64,000 bases of DNA from Arbacia lixula (GCA_963669155.1 OZ022589.1:12418374-12482373), one strand, 5' to 3'; shown: positions 12,975-23,296, numbered from the stretch's first letter. A program made the numbers and translations. Notes: generated from the letters alone by a model not told the origin.

Positions 12975-13936
12975 TGATCATACAGGTCCTGGAAACCCTT
13001 TGCCGTTTCCTGTATGGAATGATCTTTTGTCTTTATTCCTATTGCATGCAACAGTTCAGAGAGGCCTCTCAGGCTGTGTCCAACCTTCTTTGCAAGAGTT
13101 GGAGAAGTAAATTCCATCGTTTTGAAATTAAATCCAGCCATTTTTTTCACACCTTTGATGACGTCATCAAAGTTTCCTGGATCGACAAGATCTCTTGACG
13201 TCTTGAACTTTTCACTGTTCACATGTAGCTTGCACTCCTGAAGCAATCTCCCAAGTTCCCGCATTTTTTGTGAAATGTAATTTGCGGATTTGTGTAGGTA
13301 CCCAGCTTGTTCGAAAACATGATCTCCATATTTACATATGAAGTCATCTGTCCTTACCAGTCGGGTGACACTATCTGGGGTCATGCTATCAAGGACTGTT
13401 TTCAGTTGTTCCGAAACATTCTCAACTGCTGGTAGCAGAGATGCTGATGATATTTGATGACTATGGTGAGAAGACTGTGATTGCGGTTTGGATTTCATAC
13501 AGCTTTTTTTATGTCTCCACAAATTCGATTTCTTGAAATAACCCTTACAGGTATTGCACGGAAGATATTGCTCAGCATTTTCCTTTGCATCAGATTTTGG
13601 TCTTTTGTAGACCAGAAGACTGCCCTGTCCCTCTTTTAAGACCTGTGTGTTGTATTCATAGTCTCCTTCTTTCCTTAGTTCTTCAAACGCTTTTCGTCTC
13701 TCTTTTGAAAATTTTGGATGCATCAAAGCTTCGATTACCCTTTTTTCATTGGAATGATGTATTTCCAGATGTCTCGGCAGTTTGGGGTCCATTTTTTTAC
13801 AATAAAGACAGCAATGTCTTCTGTCCCATTTCCTTTTGTTAGGTTGATGACAATGTGATGATGATGTGACGACAATACCACCAGAGGTCTGAGTAAAATC
13901 CAGGGAAAGAAATAAAGAAACCTCATGTTTATTCAT
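12975..13936 (-). CDS. Zinc-finger protein of a transposon-associated family, N-terminal part, truncated by the gap
   Basis: An open frame on the minus strand from 13936 into the N gap, about 320 residues. The first zinc-binding motif is C-x2-C followed by a His pair (residues about 42-62, CCLYCKK...RHLEIHH). A second follows near residues 128-147 (C-x2-C-x12-H-x4-C). A basic linker and a helical region with 'QKMRELGRLL' and 'KKVGHSLRGL' come after. From memory this order matches uncharacterised animal proteins whose C-terminal half resembles tyrosine recombinases (Crypton-like). That half would lie in or beyond the gap and is not seen. A good splice acceptor (TTTTACTCAG on the minus strand) ends at 13889, so the true exon may start at 13888 and the ATG at 13936 may be intronic. 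Family assignment is recall-based. Confidence 0.6.
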
Positions 13937-14505
13937 AAAAAAAATATCATTTTCATTTCTATGCTGTGTTCATATATCCTAAGCTTGTTCATGGATTGGT
14001 TCAATGTCACATGATATAAATGACCAAGTACTGTTTATGGAACTGTTATTCTTCCTCAAGACTACAAGGATTCATAAATAGCATTTTCACCTAAAATGCA
14101 TTTTTTTACGCTGACAATATGCCTGTAAAGGGCGTTGTGTGATGATGGTGTCATAATTTGCTTAATTGGGCATGGTCACCCATTCCATTCACATATCTAT
14201 ATGAACTTAGGAGTTTTAAATTGTATGTGAATAGTAATAAGGATCTGAAATAAAGTATTGCCAAAACAGAAAACAAACTTTGTGTTCATTTTAGATAATG
14301 GACATTTTAATTTTAAACAAATATATCTGTTCTCAAACTACTTGTATGTAGAAAAAAATGTGTAACTTCCCGAACTGTCTCAACATAATGTAGTTTATAG
14401 GTAGATTTTGCAATAAGGTTATGCTACCTATGAGTTTTGCTGTTAATGTTTTTCATGCCTTGTTATTGTTGATACATATCCTACAGGAACGATAGTAAAG
14501 GGATT

Positions 14506-14733
14506 CTAGGATGCCCTTGGTTCGCTGAGGGGGTCCTCGGGGACTTGCTTATTTTGGGTTGGCCCTGAATGTCTCAAGAATTTTTTTGTCTGATGGGATG
14601 TATGATCACTGACTTTTATAGTGGTAGATGGATCATATGGATCCTCTTCGTTGAATCTGTGGGTCAGTGGATAGGTCATACTTTCAGACTGGCTTGCTCG
14701 TGGGGTTGTTAGTGGTCCAATGAACCTTCCCAT
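14506..14733 (-). other. Possible small minus-strand frame, unknown
   Basis: A 75-codon frame on the same strand as, and upstream of, the zinc-finger gene. It has ordinary amino-acid composition and no recognised domain. No clear donor site is visible at its end, so I cannot link it to the exon at 12975-13936. The surrounding stretch 13937-14505 shows no other structure. Confidence 0.15.
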
Positions 14734-14870
14734 ATCTCCAAGAACTCATGGATTCATGTTTATGTATTTTAGTGCTACCATTCCTCCTTTCATTCTCAAC
14801 AAACCTCTTGATTTGTTTTTCATGTAATGACCACTTATCTGATGATCTGTTATTTCATTTCATCATTTTT

Positions 14871-15975
14871 GTCTCGCCCACCGGAGGTGAAGGCGAGACT
14901 AAGGGATCCAAATGCCGTCCGTCCGTCGTCCGTCACAAATGTTATAGTTTACCTGCAAGACTCTCTTATGATCGATAACTTGGCAACTGTTACAGCAATG
15001 GCAGCCACACTTGGTTGATAGAAGCACTAGGGGTATCTTCATGTTATGGTCTTGTCAGAGGTCATGTGATGATGTCAAAGGTCATTTGAGGTCATATATT
15101 AAAGAGTATGTGCAAGACTCTCTTTTTCTATGTTAAAGCTTACCTGCAAGACTCTCTTTTGACAAATAACTTCACATAGGTTGCTTTGATTACAACCTAA
15201 CTTGGGTCATAGATGCACTGGGGGTACCTTCATGTTATGGTACCGTTGGAGGTCACAGGATAAGGTCAAAGGTCATTTGAGGTCATACGTTAAAGTTTAC
15301 TTGCAAGACTCTCTTATCACACATAACTCATCACATGTTGCTACAATGGCAATCAAACTTGGATGATGGATGCACTGGGGGCACCTGCATGTTATTGTGC
15401 TGTAAGAGGTCACATGATAAGGTCAAAGGTCATTTGAGGTCATACATTAAAGTTTACTTGCAAGACTCTTGGTTAAGGCTTCCTAACTTGTGCACAGAAT
15501 TGTGTGAGCATGTGTGAGCATTACTGATGTAGATTTAGGCTAACATTACTCATGCACATTTATGCAAATTTATTCAAAGTCACTATTTTGCACCTGATTT
15601 TGATGTTGTCTGTTTAAAGTTGCTTATTTGTTTCAGTTTTTCACAGGTTTTACAGGCAGGCACTACCTCTTAGGCAACAAAGGAGCCCATTTATTTTATG
15701 GCAACATGGCGTGTACATGTAATAGATGTGGAAAGTCATTCCAGTTGAGAGCGAACCTCCAGAAACATTCATGTAATATTTGCTACAAATGTGGGAAGCA
15801 GTTTACCAGGAAACAAGTGTTGCATTCACATTCTTGTATAGGTTCTTTTTCATGTCAGTATTGCAACAAAACATATTGCTCTGAAGTCAGACTTAAAAGT
15901 CATTCTTGTACATTTTGTACAAAGTGTAAAAAGCAGATCGCGATATTTCTGGTTATTTTCGCAAGTGGGCGAGAC
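14871..15975. mobile_element. TCCG-type element with inverted ends and 160-bp internal repeats
   Basis: The left end GTCTCGCCCAC (14871-14881) is an exact inverted copy of GTGGGCGAGAC at 15965-15975. The left end also folds on itself (TCTCGCC...GGCGAGA). A GTCCGTCCGTC microsatellite follows. Then come tandem units of about 160 bp starting near 14944, 15132, 15293 and 15449, each with a TGCAAGACTC word and AGGTCA hexamers. Similar 30 bp sequences flank it (14840-14870 and 16002-16033). The architecture matches the element at 58264-59570. A small zinc-finger frame overlaps its right end. It is probably non-autonomous and Helentron-like; the class is an inference. Confidence 0.7.
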
Positions 15976-16038
15976 ACAATATTGCTAATGCCTTGTTTAT
16001 ATGTTGATTTGTTGTTTCATGTAATCATTTTTTTTTAA
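15706..16038 (+). CDS. Small zinc-finger protein with H-x-C spacing, overlapping a mobile element end
   Basis: The frame is open upstream, but the first ATG, at 15706, has a good context (A at -3, G at +4). It would give about 110 residues. Three tandem units read C-x2-C-x12-H-x-C (CNRC...KHSC, CYKC...SHSC, CQYC...SHSC), and a fourth CTKC begins and is then lost. Classical C2H2 fingers have three to five residues between the last two ligands, so one residue is unusual. The last 40 or so residues are the translation of the right inverted end of the element at 14871-15975 and read as hydrophobic, probably non-native sequence. It could be an exon spliced from upstream (acceptor TTTGTTTCAG at 15636) that was truncated by the element. 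Confidence 0.45.
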   Translation: MACTCNRCGKSFQLRANLQKHSCNICYKCGKQFTRKQVLHSHSCIGSFSCQYCNKTYCSEVRLKSHSCTFCTKCKKQIAIFLVIFASGRDTILLMPCLYVDLLFHVIIFF

Positions 16039-16100
16039 TAAATTAAACATATATATACATATACAAAGAACGTATTCTGTTATTAATCATTACAGTGAAC

Positions 16101-16517
16101 TGGATATTTGCATATGATTAAAGCTAAAAGATTTTGGTATGGGATTTGGTCATCAAGATAGCTAGTGTTAATTTGTTTATCAGTTTGATCGCGTTCCCAT
16201 AAAAATCATCTGGTGAAAATTTGACATCAATCAGACAAAGAATCACAAAGCTATGAATGAAATAGGAATAAAGAATACAGTAAAACCATGCACGTGGTTG
16301 CTCGGGTGTCCCAGATCACCACGTGGTAAAGTGGTTTTATTATTTTCTTAATTCAAATTTTATCCATAACTTTGTTATTTTTTGTCCTTTTGATGTCAAT
16401 TTTTCACCAGATGGTTTTATGGGAATGTGATCAAAATGAATATACAATTCTATCTTGATGATCACCAAATCCCTTACCAAAACTCTTTTAGCTTTTAGCT
16501 TTAACTGAAGATATGGC
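16101..16517. mobile_element. Foldback element with arms of about 165 bp
   Basis: The left arm (about 16101-16265) and right arm (about 16345-16517) are inverted copies. Examples are AAAGCTAAAAGATTTTGG against CCAAAACTCTTTTAGCTTTT, and CATCTGGTGAAAATTTGAC against GTCAATTTTTCACCAGATG. The loop holds about 80 bp. There is no coding content. This is a MITE-like palindrome. Confidence 0.75.
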
Positions 16518-16559
16518 TGGGCTATTTTGAAATTGCATAGCCTGGGGGATGTGACCAGA

Positions 16560-16614
16560 GGGGGGGGGGGGAGGCTTAAGTGGCCCCCCTTCTGATTTTG
16601 GCTGTTCATCGCAC

Positions 16615-16655
<41 letters not shown>
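16560..16655. repeat. Poly-G run and (GAT)n microsatellite
   Basis: A G run near 16560-16571 and a pure GAT array near 16614-16655. The minus-strand frame through the latter is a poly-His artefact. Confidence 0.85.
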
Positions 16656-16656
<1 letters not shown>

Positions 16657-17008
16657 AATCGGCACTGGGAGTCACATGTAACGTAATCTACGAAAATTGT
16701 GTCATTAATTTTTTACGGAACTTATACGACTTTATTTTTAAGTGATTACTTTTGCGTAAATTGCGTAAATACTGAATTATATGCTGTAATTATCTGACTT
16801 ATACTCCAAAACTTCTGTCTCCTTGATAGACACTTATTTATGATTTTTATCCAATGTATATCAAAGAAATGGCTTTTCAATTTTTGTTGATGATCTAATT
16901 TCCTTTTTGTCGATAGGATTCCGTTCGCGGCACTAGCATCATGTCCTCAAAAGCTCTGCAAAGACTTAAAAAAATAAAGTCATGAAGTACGTATACATTG
17001 CGGCCGAC

Positions 17009-17620
17009 CTTTAAAGGGGAAGTCCTGGCCAGGATTTACGTAATTTCAAAAGAAAGATATTTTTGTTCTCTCCAGAAAGATGCATAAATCATGAAAATCA
17101 GACAAGAATTAAGAAAGACACAATATTTTAAAATTTCAAATTTTCTTGGAAAACATATCTTGACCAGTCCTTATGAATATTCAAATGAGTGAGTTGGTGA
17201 TGTCATCCCCTCACAATTTGTCATACATATCATACATGAGATTGTGAACATTTTCATTATTTGGCAGATACAAGTGAAAGCATATCCATGTATTAAGATA
17301 TGTCAGAATGAACATCATTTCTCATTTATTTAGGTTGAATAAAACAAAAAAATAAGTTTTACTGGCTAACACTTGAAGTATGAGATTTTTCATCATTTTT
17401 GTAACTGAAATGTGTTGAAAATTATGAGAGAATGACATCAATTCCCTCAGAGTATTCATAAGGACTGGTCAAGAAATGTTTTCCGAGAAAATGTGAAATT
17501 GAAAAATGTCATATCTTCCTTATTTCTTGTCTGATTTTCATGATTTTTACATCATTCTGTAGGGAAAATTTTTCTTCCTCTTAAATTATGTTAATTATGG
17601 CCCGGACTTGCCCTTTAAAA
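17009..17620. mobile_element. Foldback element, TTAAAGGGG-ended
   Basis: The left end CTTTAAAGGGGAAGTCC and the right end GGACTTGCCCTTTAAA are inverted copies. Inner words also pair: GACCAGTCCTTATGAATATTC against GAGTATTCATAAGGACTGGTC. The interior is AT-rich and non-coding. The flanking stretch 17621-17960 shows nothing recognisable apart from T-rich sequence. Confidence 0.8.
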
Positions 17621-17934
17621 GATTTGTCGTGAAAAATGTTAAGGGCTGATTTAATGCCCTCGCGGGCTATATAGTGTTAAATAATGAAGTGTACGTCACA
17701 GTACTCTAGTGACAGTGACTGTTGATGATGAAATGTTTCAATTTGGATAATGATGACAAACGAGGATTTTGATAATGGGTGTAATCAAAATGCACAGAGT
17801 AATTCCATGCAATTCAATTTATTGTTATAAAAAGAAAGATAAACATTTTATTACAATCCATTAAACAAACACATAGTGAAACATTGCACATAAACAGCAT
17901 ACGGAAAAATACATTATTGTGGTTTTTTTTAATT

Positions 17935-18024
17935 TCCATTTTCATTTATTTATTTTTATCTATTATTTTTTTTAATTTATTTATTTATTTATTATTTATT
18001 ATTATTTATTTATTTTTTTTTTTT

Positions 18025-18055
<31 letters not shown>
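17935..18055. repeat. (ATTT)n, poly-T and poly-G tract
   Basis: Imperfect TTTA units run into about 22 T and then about 23 G. This is low-complexity sequence. Confidence 0.85.
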
Positions 18056-18316
18056 TGCGTTCGTACTCTGCAACCCCCCACCCCCTTCCCCCGGCGACTA
18101 TTTTAGCAAAGGTTTGTTTTGGCAAACAAAATATGCACTGTCGCTAGTTGGCGCTCTTTGAAATATTATTCACACACACACTCACACACGCGTAAGAGAC
18201 GATCTGTGTGAATGACTTTTTCAACCGACCCTTGTTGGACACAAACTGAAAACAGGGCAGTGTCCAACAAGGGTCGGCAAAAGAGACGATGTCCCACATT
18301 GGTATTCCATACGCGG

Positions 18317-18317
<1 letters not shown>

Positions 18318-18378
<61 letters not shown>
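18318..18378. repeat. (GT)n microsatellite
   Basis: About 30 uninterrupted GT units. Confidence 0.95.
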
Positions 18379-18381
<3 letters not shown>

Positions 18382-18588
18382 TGTGCTGGAAGGTGCCCTC
18401 TTGCGAATGATAATGATGAACCGCCTTTACAATCCTGTAACACTATTTGGCTGTAATAATCCAACTTCATTCTTTTTCATTTACATTGTTTATGAAACAT
18501 AGATGTAATGCACGCACACACTGCACATTGTACACACATTATACACATGTTTGATAGCTCCATGTTATTTAACTGCATGTAGCTCTCA

Positions 18589-18591
<3 letters not shown>

Positions 18592-18665
<74 letters not shown>

Positions 18666-18792
18666 AGCCTGGAGGCGTGGCGTGACGGAAAGGAGAGAGA
18701 GAGAGAGAGAGAGAGATACGCACACTGTGGCGTGGACTTTGCTCTTAAAACAACACGATGTGGAGGGTGACGTGAGGGAAGAGGAAAGAGAG

Positions 18793-18837
<45 letters not shown>

Positions 18838-18838
18838 C
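18592..18838. repeat. Three (GA)n arrays
   Basis: GA runs at about 18592-18661, 18692-18716 and 18786-18836. They are separated by two spacers that share words such as GGCGTGG and GTGAGGGAA/GTGACGGAAA, so the block looks like an imperfect tandem of array plus spacer. Confidence 0.85.
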
Positions 18839-19027
18839 TGTGTTGATCCTGTTCATACACGAACATGAATGTAGCTCCGTATTACACAGTCTGACGTTAA
18901 CACGTAACAAGAGGAGTACAATATAACAATAGGCTATATGTTTGAAGAGAAATATGGAGCAAAGAGGGGTGGCATGGAGTATGAGGGGGGAGAGAGAGAG
19001 GGTGAATTGAGAGACTGGAGTATCACC

Positions 19028-19245
19028 CTTAAAGGGAATATACTGTACTGGGAAGACAAAAAGCCTTCAAAAAGGTGATCGTGAGCAATCTTTTTTCCAA
19101 TGGTCTTAAATTCATGTATTGTCCATTTTAGAAACTTGCGGAAAGTTATTTGCCCTCAAATAGTCCACATTTGGAGTCATTAGTGATTGAATCACAAATC
19201 CTCAAAGTATTCGGGCCAAACATTTTGAGGATTTTTGATTAAATG
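19028..19245. mobile_element. Foldback element family A, left arm only
   Basis: Begins CTTAAAGGGAATATACTGTA and matches the left arm of the full copy at 56788-57192 through the central TTCGGGCCAAAC. It then stops about 20 bp into the right arm. It is a truncated copy lying just upstream of the first visible GalNAc-T exon. Confidence 0.75.
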
Positions 19246-19408
19246 CAAGCAATGCCCGGTGCCAGACGCATCGCGCACAGGCACGGGCAATACGATAATG
19301 AATGTAGACTATGCTAGTTTTTAACTTTTCCTAAAGATGTCATGAACTATCATGTGAATCGTTACCTCGTCATCATTGTCCTTCACCGTCTCCTCCCCGT
19401 GGTCGCAG

Positions 19409-19526
19409 ATCGCCTGCCATGGCTGGAGGGCTGTTCTCCATCGACAAGGCTTTCTTCTACCATCTCGGCACCTACGACCCGGGCTTCGACATCTGGGGTG
19501 CAGAGAACCTCGAACTCTCCTTCAAG
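19409..19526 (+). CDS. Polypeptide N-acetylgalactosaminyltransferase, catalytic-domain exon (SPAMAGGLF...ENLELSFK)
   Basis: First visible exon of a GalNAc-T (glycosyltransferase family 27). These Golgi type II membrane enzymes transfer GalNAc from UDP-GalNAc to Ser/Thr and start mucin-type O-glycosylation. The exon follows a GCAG acceptor, starts in the third base of a codon and gives 39 residues. It holds the family hallmark '[11 protein letters not shown]' and the Gal/GalNAc-T motif '[12 protein letters not shown]'. Most members have two glycines before ENLE; here the second is alanine. The donor is GTCAGC. From memory the sequence is closest to GALNT5-like enzymes, but I cannot assign the isoform. 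The upstream exons, with the DXH metal site, are not seen between the N gap and here. Confidence 0.88.
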
Positions 19527-19543
19527 GTCAGCATATTAAGTGT

Positions 19544-19545
19544 GA

Positions 19546-19604
<59 letters not shown>

Positions 19605-19660
19605 TGTTTATGTGTGTGTATGTGTGTGTATGTGTGTGTATGTGTGTATGTGTGTGGAAT
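19544..19660. repeat. (GT)n / (GTAT) microsatellite in GalNAc-T intron
   Basis: A GT array starting about 20 bp after the donor at 19527, grading into GTATGTGT units. Confidence 0.95.
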
Positions 19661-19942
19661 AGAAGTGGAAATTGAAAGAAAAAAGAAAAAAAAAATGTGT
19701 ATATGTATTTGTGTGTGTGTTTGTCCGGTAGTACATTTCTATGTACATGTATATACATAAGGATATAGGAGGTTAAGATGGAGCGGAAAATGTAGATGAA
19801 AGTACAAACAAATACACGCTCAGTATGCTCAGTTCTGTCATAGATCTTTATCTTGATAAAGTTCGTGAAGTTAATCCATCGATGGATTGAATTAACCAAT
19901 TGATCCAATCGATCCAATGCAGTTTTATCTTGACTATTGCAG

Positions 19943-20043
19943 ATCTGGATGTGTGGGGGCGCTCTTGAGATCGTGCCCTGTTCACGCGTTGCTCATATTT
20001 TCAGAAAGCAACAGCCTTACAAGTTCCCTGGGGGAAACATGAA
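19943..20043 (+). CDS. GalNAc-T exon ([20 protein letters not shown])
   Basis: Second visible exon: 33 residues plus two bases, after a TTGCAG acceptor and before a GTGAGT donor. It continues the Gal/GalNAc-T motif with 'WMCGG' and 'PCSRVAH'. In this family the His of that last motif helps bind the metal, and it is present. '[12 protein letters not shown]' follows, as usual. The intron before it carries a GT microsatellite. Confidence 0.9.
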
Positions 20044-20334
20044 GTGAGTTGACTTTTATATCTTCATTTAATAATGGTTCTGACTACTCGTATTTCTTAC
20101 ATACAATCAGAGGGTCATATTAGCTGCGAAACTCGAATGAAAGGCTACCCCCCCCCCTTCCCCCCACATTACACACACACGCAATTACGAAATACAATTC
20201 ACCAGAATGATTGATTCATTAAAGTTTTTTTTACTTATTTGGATTTAGGATTTCATCAGTTGACCTTAACAATCCAAATATCTTCTTATTCGTTTTTAAA
20301 TAAACAGCTAAACTCTGAAGAAAAACATTTTCAC

Positions 20335-20640
20335 AAACGCTATTTCTAATAACCTTCTTACATACGCAATTGTAAAACAACCAAAAAGTTAACCTTTACA
20401 CATGATTATGCAATGAATGGAATTCAATTAGTCCCCATTAAATAAACCTTCTCCCACGCACTTCACCCCCCCCCCCCCCCCCGCTCCGGACAGACACACA
20501 CACGCACACACAAATACACATACACACCCACTCACTCGCTCACACCATTCATTGGTAACTTTCTCATATCCAAAAGGAGATAAAATGTATTTTAAGGTAA
20601 ACTTGTCAATAGTACATCACAAAAGAAAATGGAAAAAGAA
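20335..20640. repeat. Dispersed repeat R, intronic copy
   Basis: Shares a run of similar sequence with 51118-51410, and in part with 50880-50960. Common words are AAAAAGTTAACCTTTACAC, ATGATTATGCAATGAATG, CACCATTCATTGG and AGTACATCACAAAAGAAA, all in the same order. Poly-C and CA tracts lie in the middle. It is non-coding; its class is unknown. Confidence 0.65.
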
Positions 20641-20644
20641 TTGG

Positions 20645-20646
<2 letters not shown>

Positions 20647-20676
<30 letters not shown>
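20647..20676. repeat. (CA)n microsatellite
   Basis: About 14 CA units directly after repeat R. Confidence 0.9.
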
Positions 20677-20681
<5 letters not shown>

Positions 20682-21395
20682 CCCTTTACCTTGCTTGATG
20701 AACAAAGCTCAGAGACCTTGCATTACCTTTCAAACAACTTTCCACATCTATTAGGAGTAAACAATCACTGGACACCTACAAAAGTGGGCAATAGCACCAA
20801 CATTTTACGAGGCTTGTTCTCGTTTATTCATACCTTAAAACATTCAGAATAATTTACACATGCCCAGGAATCCACTTTAATTAGTTTATAGTATCGTACT
20901 TGCACAATTTGAATTATTATTATAGACATACAAATAAATCAATCATTTATTTTGTGTGTCTCCTCCAAGGGGCATTCATTCTTCAATATAAAGACATAAA
21001 CCTGTTATGTTTTCTGTACAAACAAAGATTATCATCATACATTCATTAAAAAGTTACACCATGTTCTAAAACTCTTCACTTTATTGATTTAACATAACAC
21101 CTTTACGTGAAAACAATTTTTATTCAAAAGTCAGATATAATTTTTTTCTTCTTTATACAAATTGAATATGGTGGACTTGCATTTTCAAATGCAAATAAAA
21201 ACAAATTGATAGAACAAACATGGTAAATACGCAATATGAATGACCAACATTTTTTCCAGTGCAATACTGAGCCATATATATGTGGAGGTCACTGACACTT
21301 TGTGTACCAGGTATGCATTTTTTGTCACATAAAGCACATTGAGAAGCATTTCATCTGTTACAGGAAGGGTTAATATCAGTCTCTTTATATTTTAG

Positions 21396-21621
21396 CACGT
21401 ACCTACGCAACACCATGCGGCTGGTGGAGGTATGGGTGGATGAACCGTACCGCGACATCTTCTACTCCCTCAAGCCGCAGCTGATTGGTCAGAAGTTTGG
21501 TGACGTCAGCGACAGGGTGACTCTGCGTGAGCATCTGCAGTGTAACAGCTTCAAGTGGTTCTTGGAGAACGTGTTCCCAGCGTTACAAGTACCCAACACA
21601 CAAGTACGAGCTAGGGGCGAG
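21396..21621 (+). CDS. GalNAc-T exon, end of catalytic domain and linker
   Basis: After a TTTTAG acceptor the first base completes an Asn codon split by the intron, then 75 codons follow. They read through 'RNTMRLVEVWVDE', 'FGDVSDRVTLREHLQC' and 'SFKWFLENVFP', the standard end of the GT27 catalytic domain. A linker of about 15 residues leads into the lectin domain. The donor is GTAGGT. The preceding intron (20044-21395) holds CA arrays and a dispersed repeat. Confidence 0.9.
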
Positions 21622-21837
21622 GTAGGTACCACGGCATCGTCACTGTGCTCTCAGCCCTTTGAAACAAGCCATATCGCTTGTGATATTTCATAAAACGGCT
21701 GGATAGAAGACCGAACGGGCAACCACAGCCACCCACTTAGTCTTTTCTCGACAGCTGTTTTGTGCAGTGAGACGTGAAAGGCCTTGTCAAAACGCTACTG
21801 TGATCTCCGAACTAGCATCCCATCAAAATACCGACCG

Positions 21838-22335
21838 CTTAAAGGGACAGTTCACCCTGAAATTATTTTGGTTTCAATAAAAAGGAGACACATGAAAAAA
21901 ACATATTTGTGAAGGTTTGATGAAAATCGGTCAAAGATAAAGTTATTTGAATTTAAATCGTTGAGTTTGTGACGTCACATGTGAGATGCTCTTCCATATA
22001 TTGTGTACTATTCTTTTCATAAATTGATTTTCATAATTTTTTTCTGTTCTTTCATGAAAAAATACATTCTTTTAATAACGATATGAGTATTAAAACATGT
22101 GTCTAATCATTTATCAAAGGCATGGATGAAATGGTAAATATCCTTTTGAGAAAATTTACATTTTCCACAAAAAATTGTATACAACATTTGGGAGAGCACC
22201 TCGCACGTGACATCATAAAATCAACACTTTAAATTCAAATAACTTTCTTTTCCTTTGACCGATTTTCGTCAAACCTTCCTTTATGTGTCTCCTTTTATTG
22301 AAATGAAATTATTTCAGTGTGATCTACCCCTTTAA
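21838..22335. mobile_element. Foldback element family B, copy 1 (in GalNAc-T intron)
   Basis: Begins CTTAAAGGGACAGTTCACCC and ends with the inverted TAC-CCCTTTAA type terminus. The arms pair through AAAGGAGACACAT, GAAAATCGGTCAAAG and AGATGCTCT. The arm tips at the loop carry TGACGTCA (21970-21977) and, on the other side, a GCACGTGACATCA variant. It is non-coding. It sits in the plus-strand intron between the catalytic and lectin exons. Confidence 0.8.
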
Positions 22336-22407
22336 CTTATTACGCGCCACTGAGGCATACACACCACTCAAATAGGGCAGCAGTTTATCTGGCATACAAA
22401 GGGTTAG

Positions 22408-22656
22408 GGGTCGTCGTCGTCGTCGTCATCGTAGCTGAGTACTCGTGACCCCATTAATGAAAGCTCTCCATTCGTGACGACACTGAGATTTTGAGTAGCA
22501 GCGGTATATTGACGTGTTGGTTTTGGAAGCAACGCCACCCGTCCACCTGAATCTCTGCCTTCCCCTGAATCTCTTCCTTTCTATTTTTCCAAACATGATA
22601 ACTTTCTCCAGATGAAGGGTGGGGTAGCCCTTTTTACCAAAGTCGACATGAATCAA
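22408..22656 (-). pseudogene. LINE remnant, end of reverse transcriptase ORF
   Basis: The minus-strand frame reads 'LEKVIMFGKIERKRFRGRQRFRWTGG', then 'CRHEWRAFINGV' and a stop. This resembles the last residues of the reverse transcriptase ORF in non-LTR retrotransposons, where 'GKIEGKRxRGRQRxRW' and a final 'xxWRxFI' are common. The 3' end runs into a GAC trinucleotide array (22411-22428 on the plus strand reads GTC), as expected for a LINE tail. Only about 75 residues are left. It lies antisense in the GalNAc-T intron. Confidence 0.6.
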
Positions 22657-23206
22657 CAGTTTTCTCTAATGATAACGATCATGTGTGATATCTCACAGTC
22701 AACGCTTCACGAAAACTTTCCATATAAAGTAAACCCCAAAAATGTCATTGTTAACATTTAAAACACGCTGTTTCGTAGCGACCAATCTACAATGATATAC
22801 CACAATGCACAGGTCAGTGCGTTTGTCAGCGGGTCTACTCTAGATTCCAAGCATCAATGTGGAATGTATTGCTAATCATTTTATATTCAATCTACATTTG
22901 CAAACCTTCTAATTTCGTGTATTTTTATATAATTTCTCCTGCCATTCTGCTGTCATTTCTATGTATTATGAACTACAGTTTACTATGCATTAAAGGTCGT
23001 CACGCTTTTCAATCCATCGGCTCTCTCATGATACATTGAATTCAATGTTTATAAAAACAAAAGTGTTTGCAATGTTTACTATGTATGCTGAACAAAGAAA
23101 GAAAATGCATTCAAATTATCAATCAAGGAATGTAATGTCTGTCATGATTTTTATGGCTCTCATAATGTATTGTATTTGTTGCCATTCTATGGCGTTTGCT
23201 CACCAG

Positions 23207-23296
23207 GTTAAGAATCTCGGGAACAACATGTGCCTGGACACCATGGGGAAAGGCATTCTGGGAATGTTTCCTTGTCATGGCGAGGGAAACAATCAG
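23207..23296 (+). CDS. GalNAc-T exon, lectin alpha repeat
   Basis: Thirty codons, phase 0 at both ends, between a CACCAG acceptor and a GTGGGT donor. It encodes the ricin-type alpha repeat with an intact 'MCLDTM' sugar-binding signature and 'CHGEGNNQ'. The alpha and beta repeats are the ones usually linked with GalNAc-glycopeptide binding; this one looks functional. The preceding intron (21622-23206) contains a foldback element and a LINE remnant. Confidence 0.88.

Noticed and set aside
18212..18502. Val/Cys and His/Thr repeat proteins over the GT array
   Set aside because: Products of the dinucleotide repeat only.
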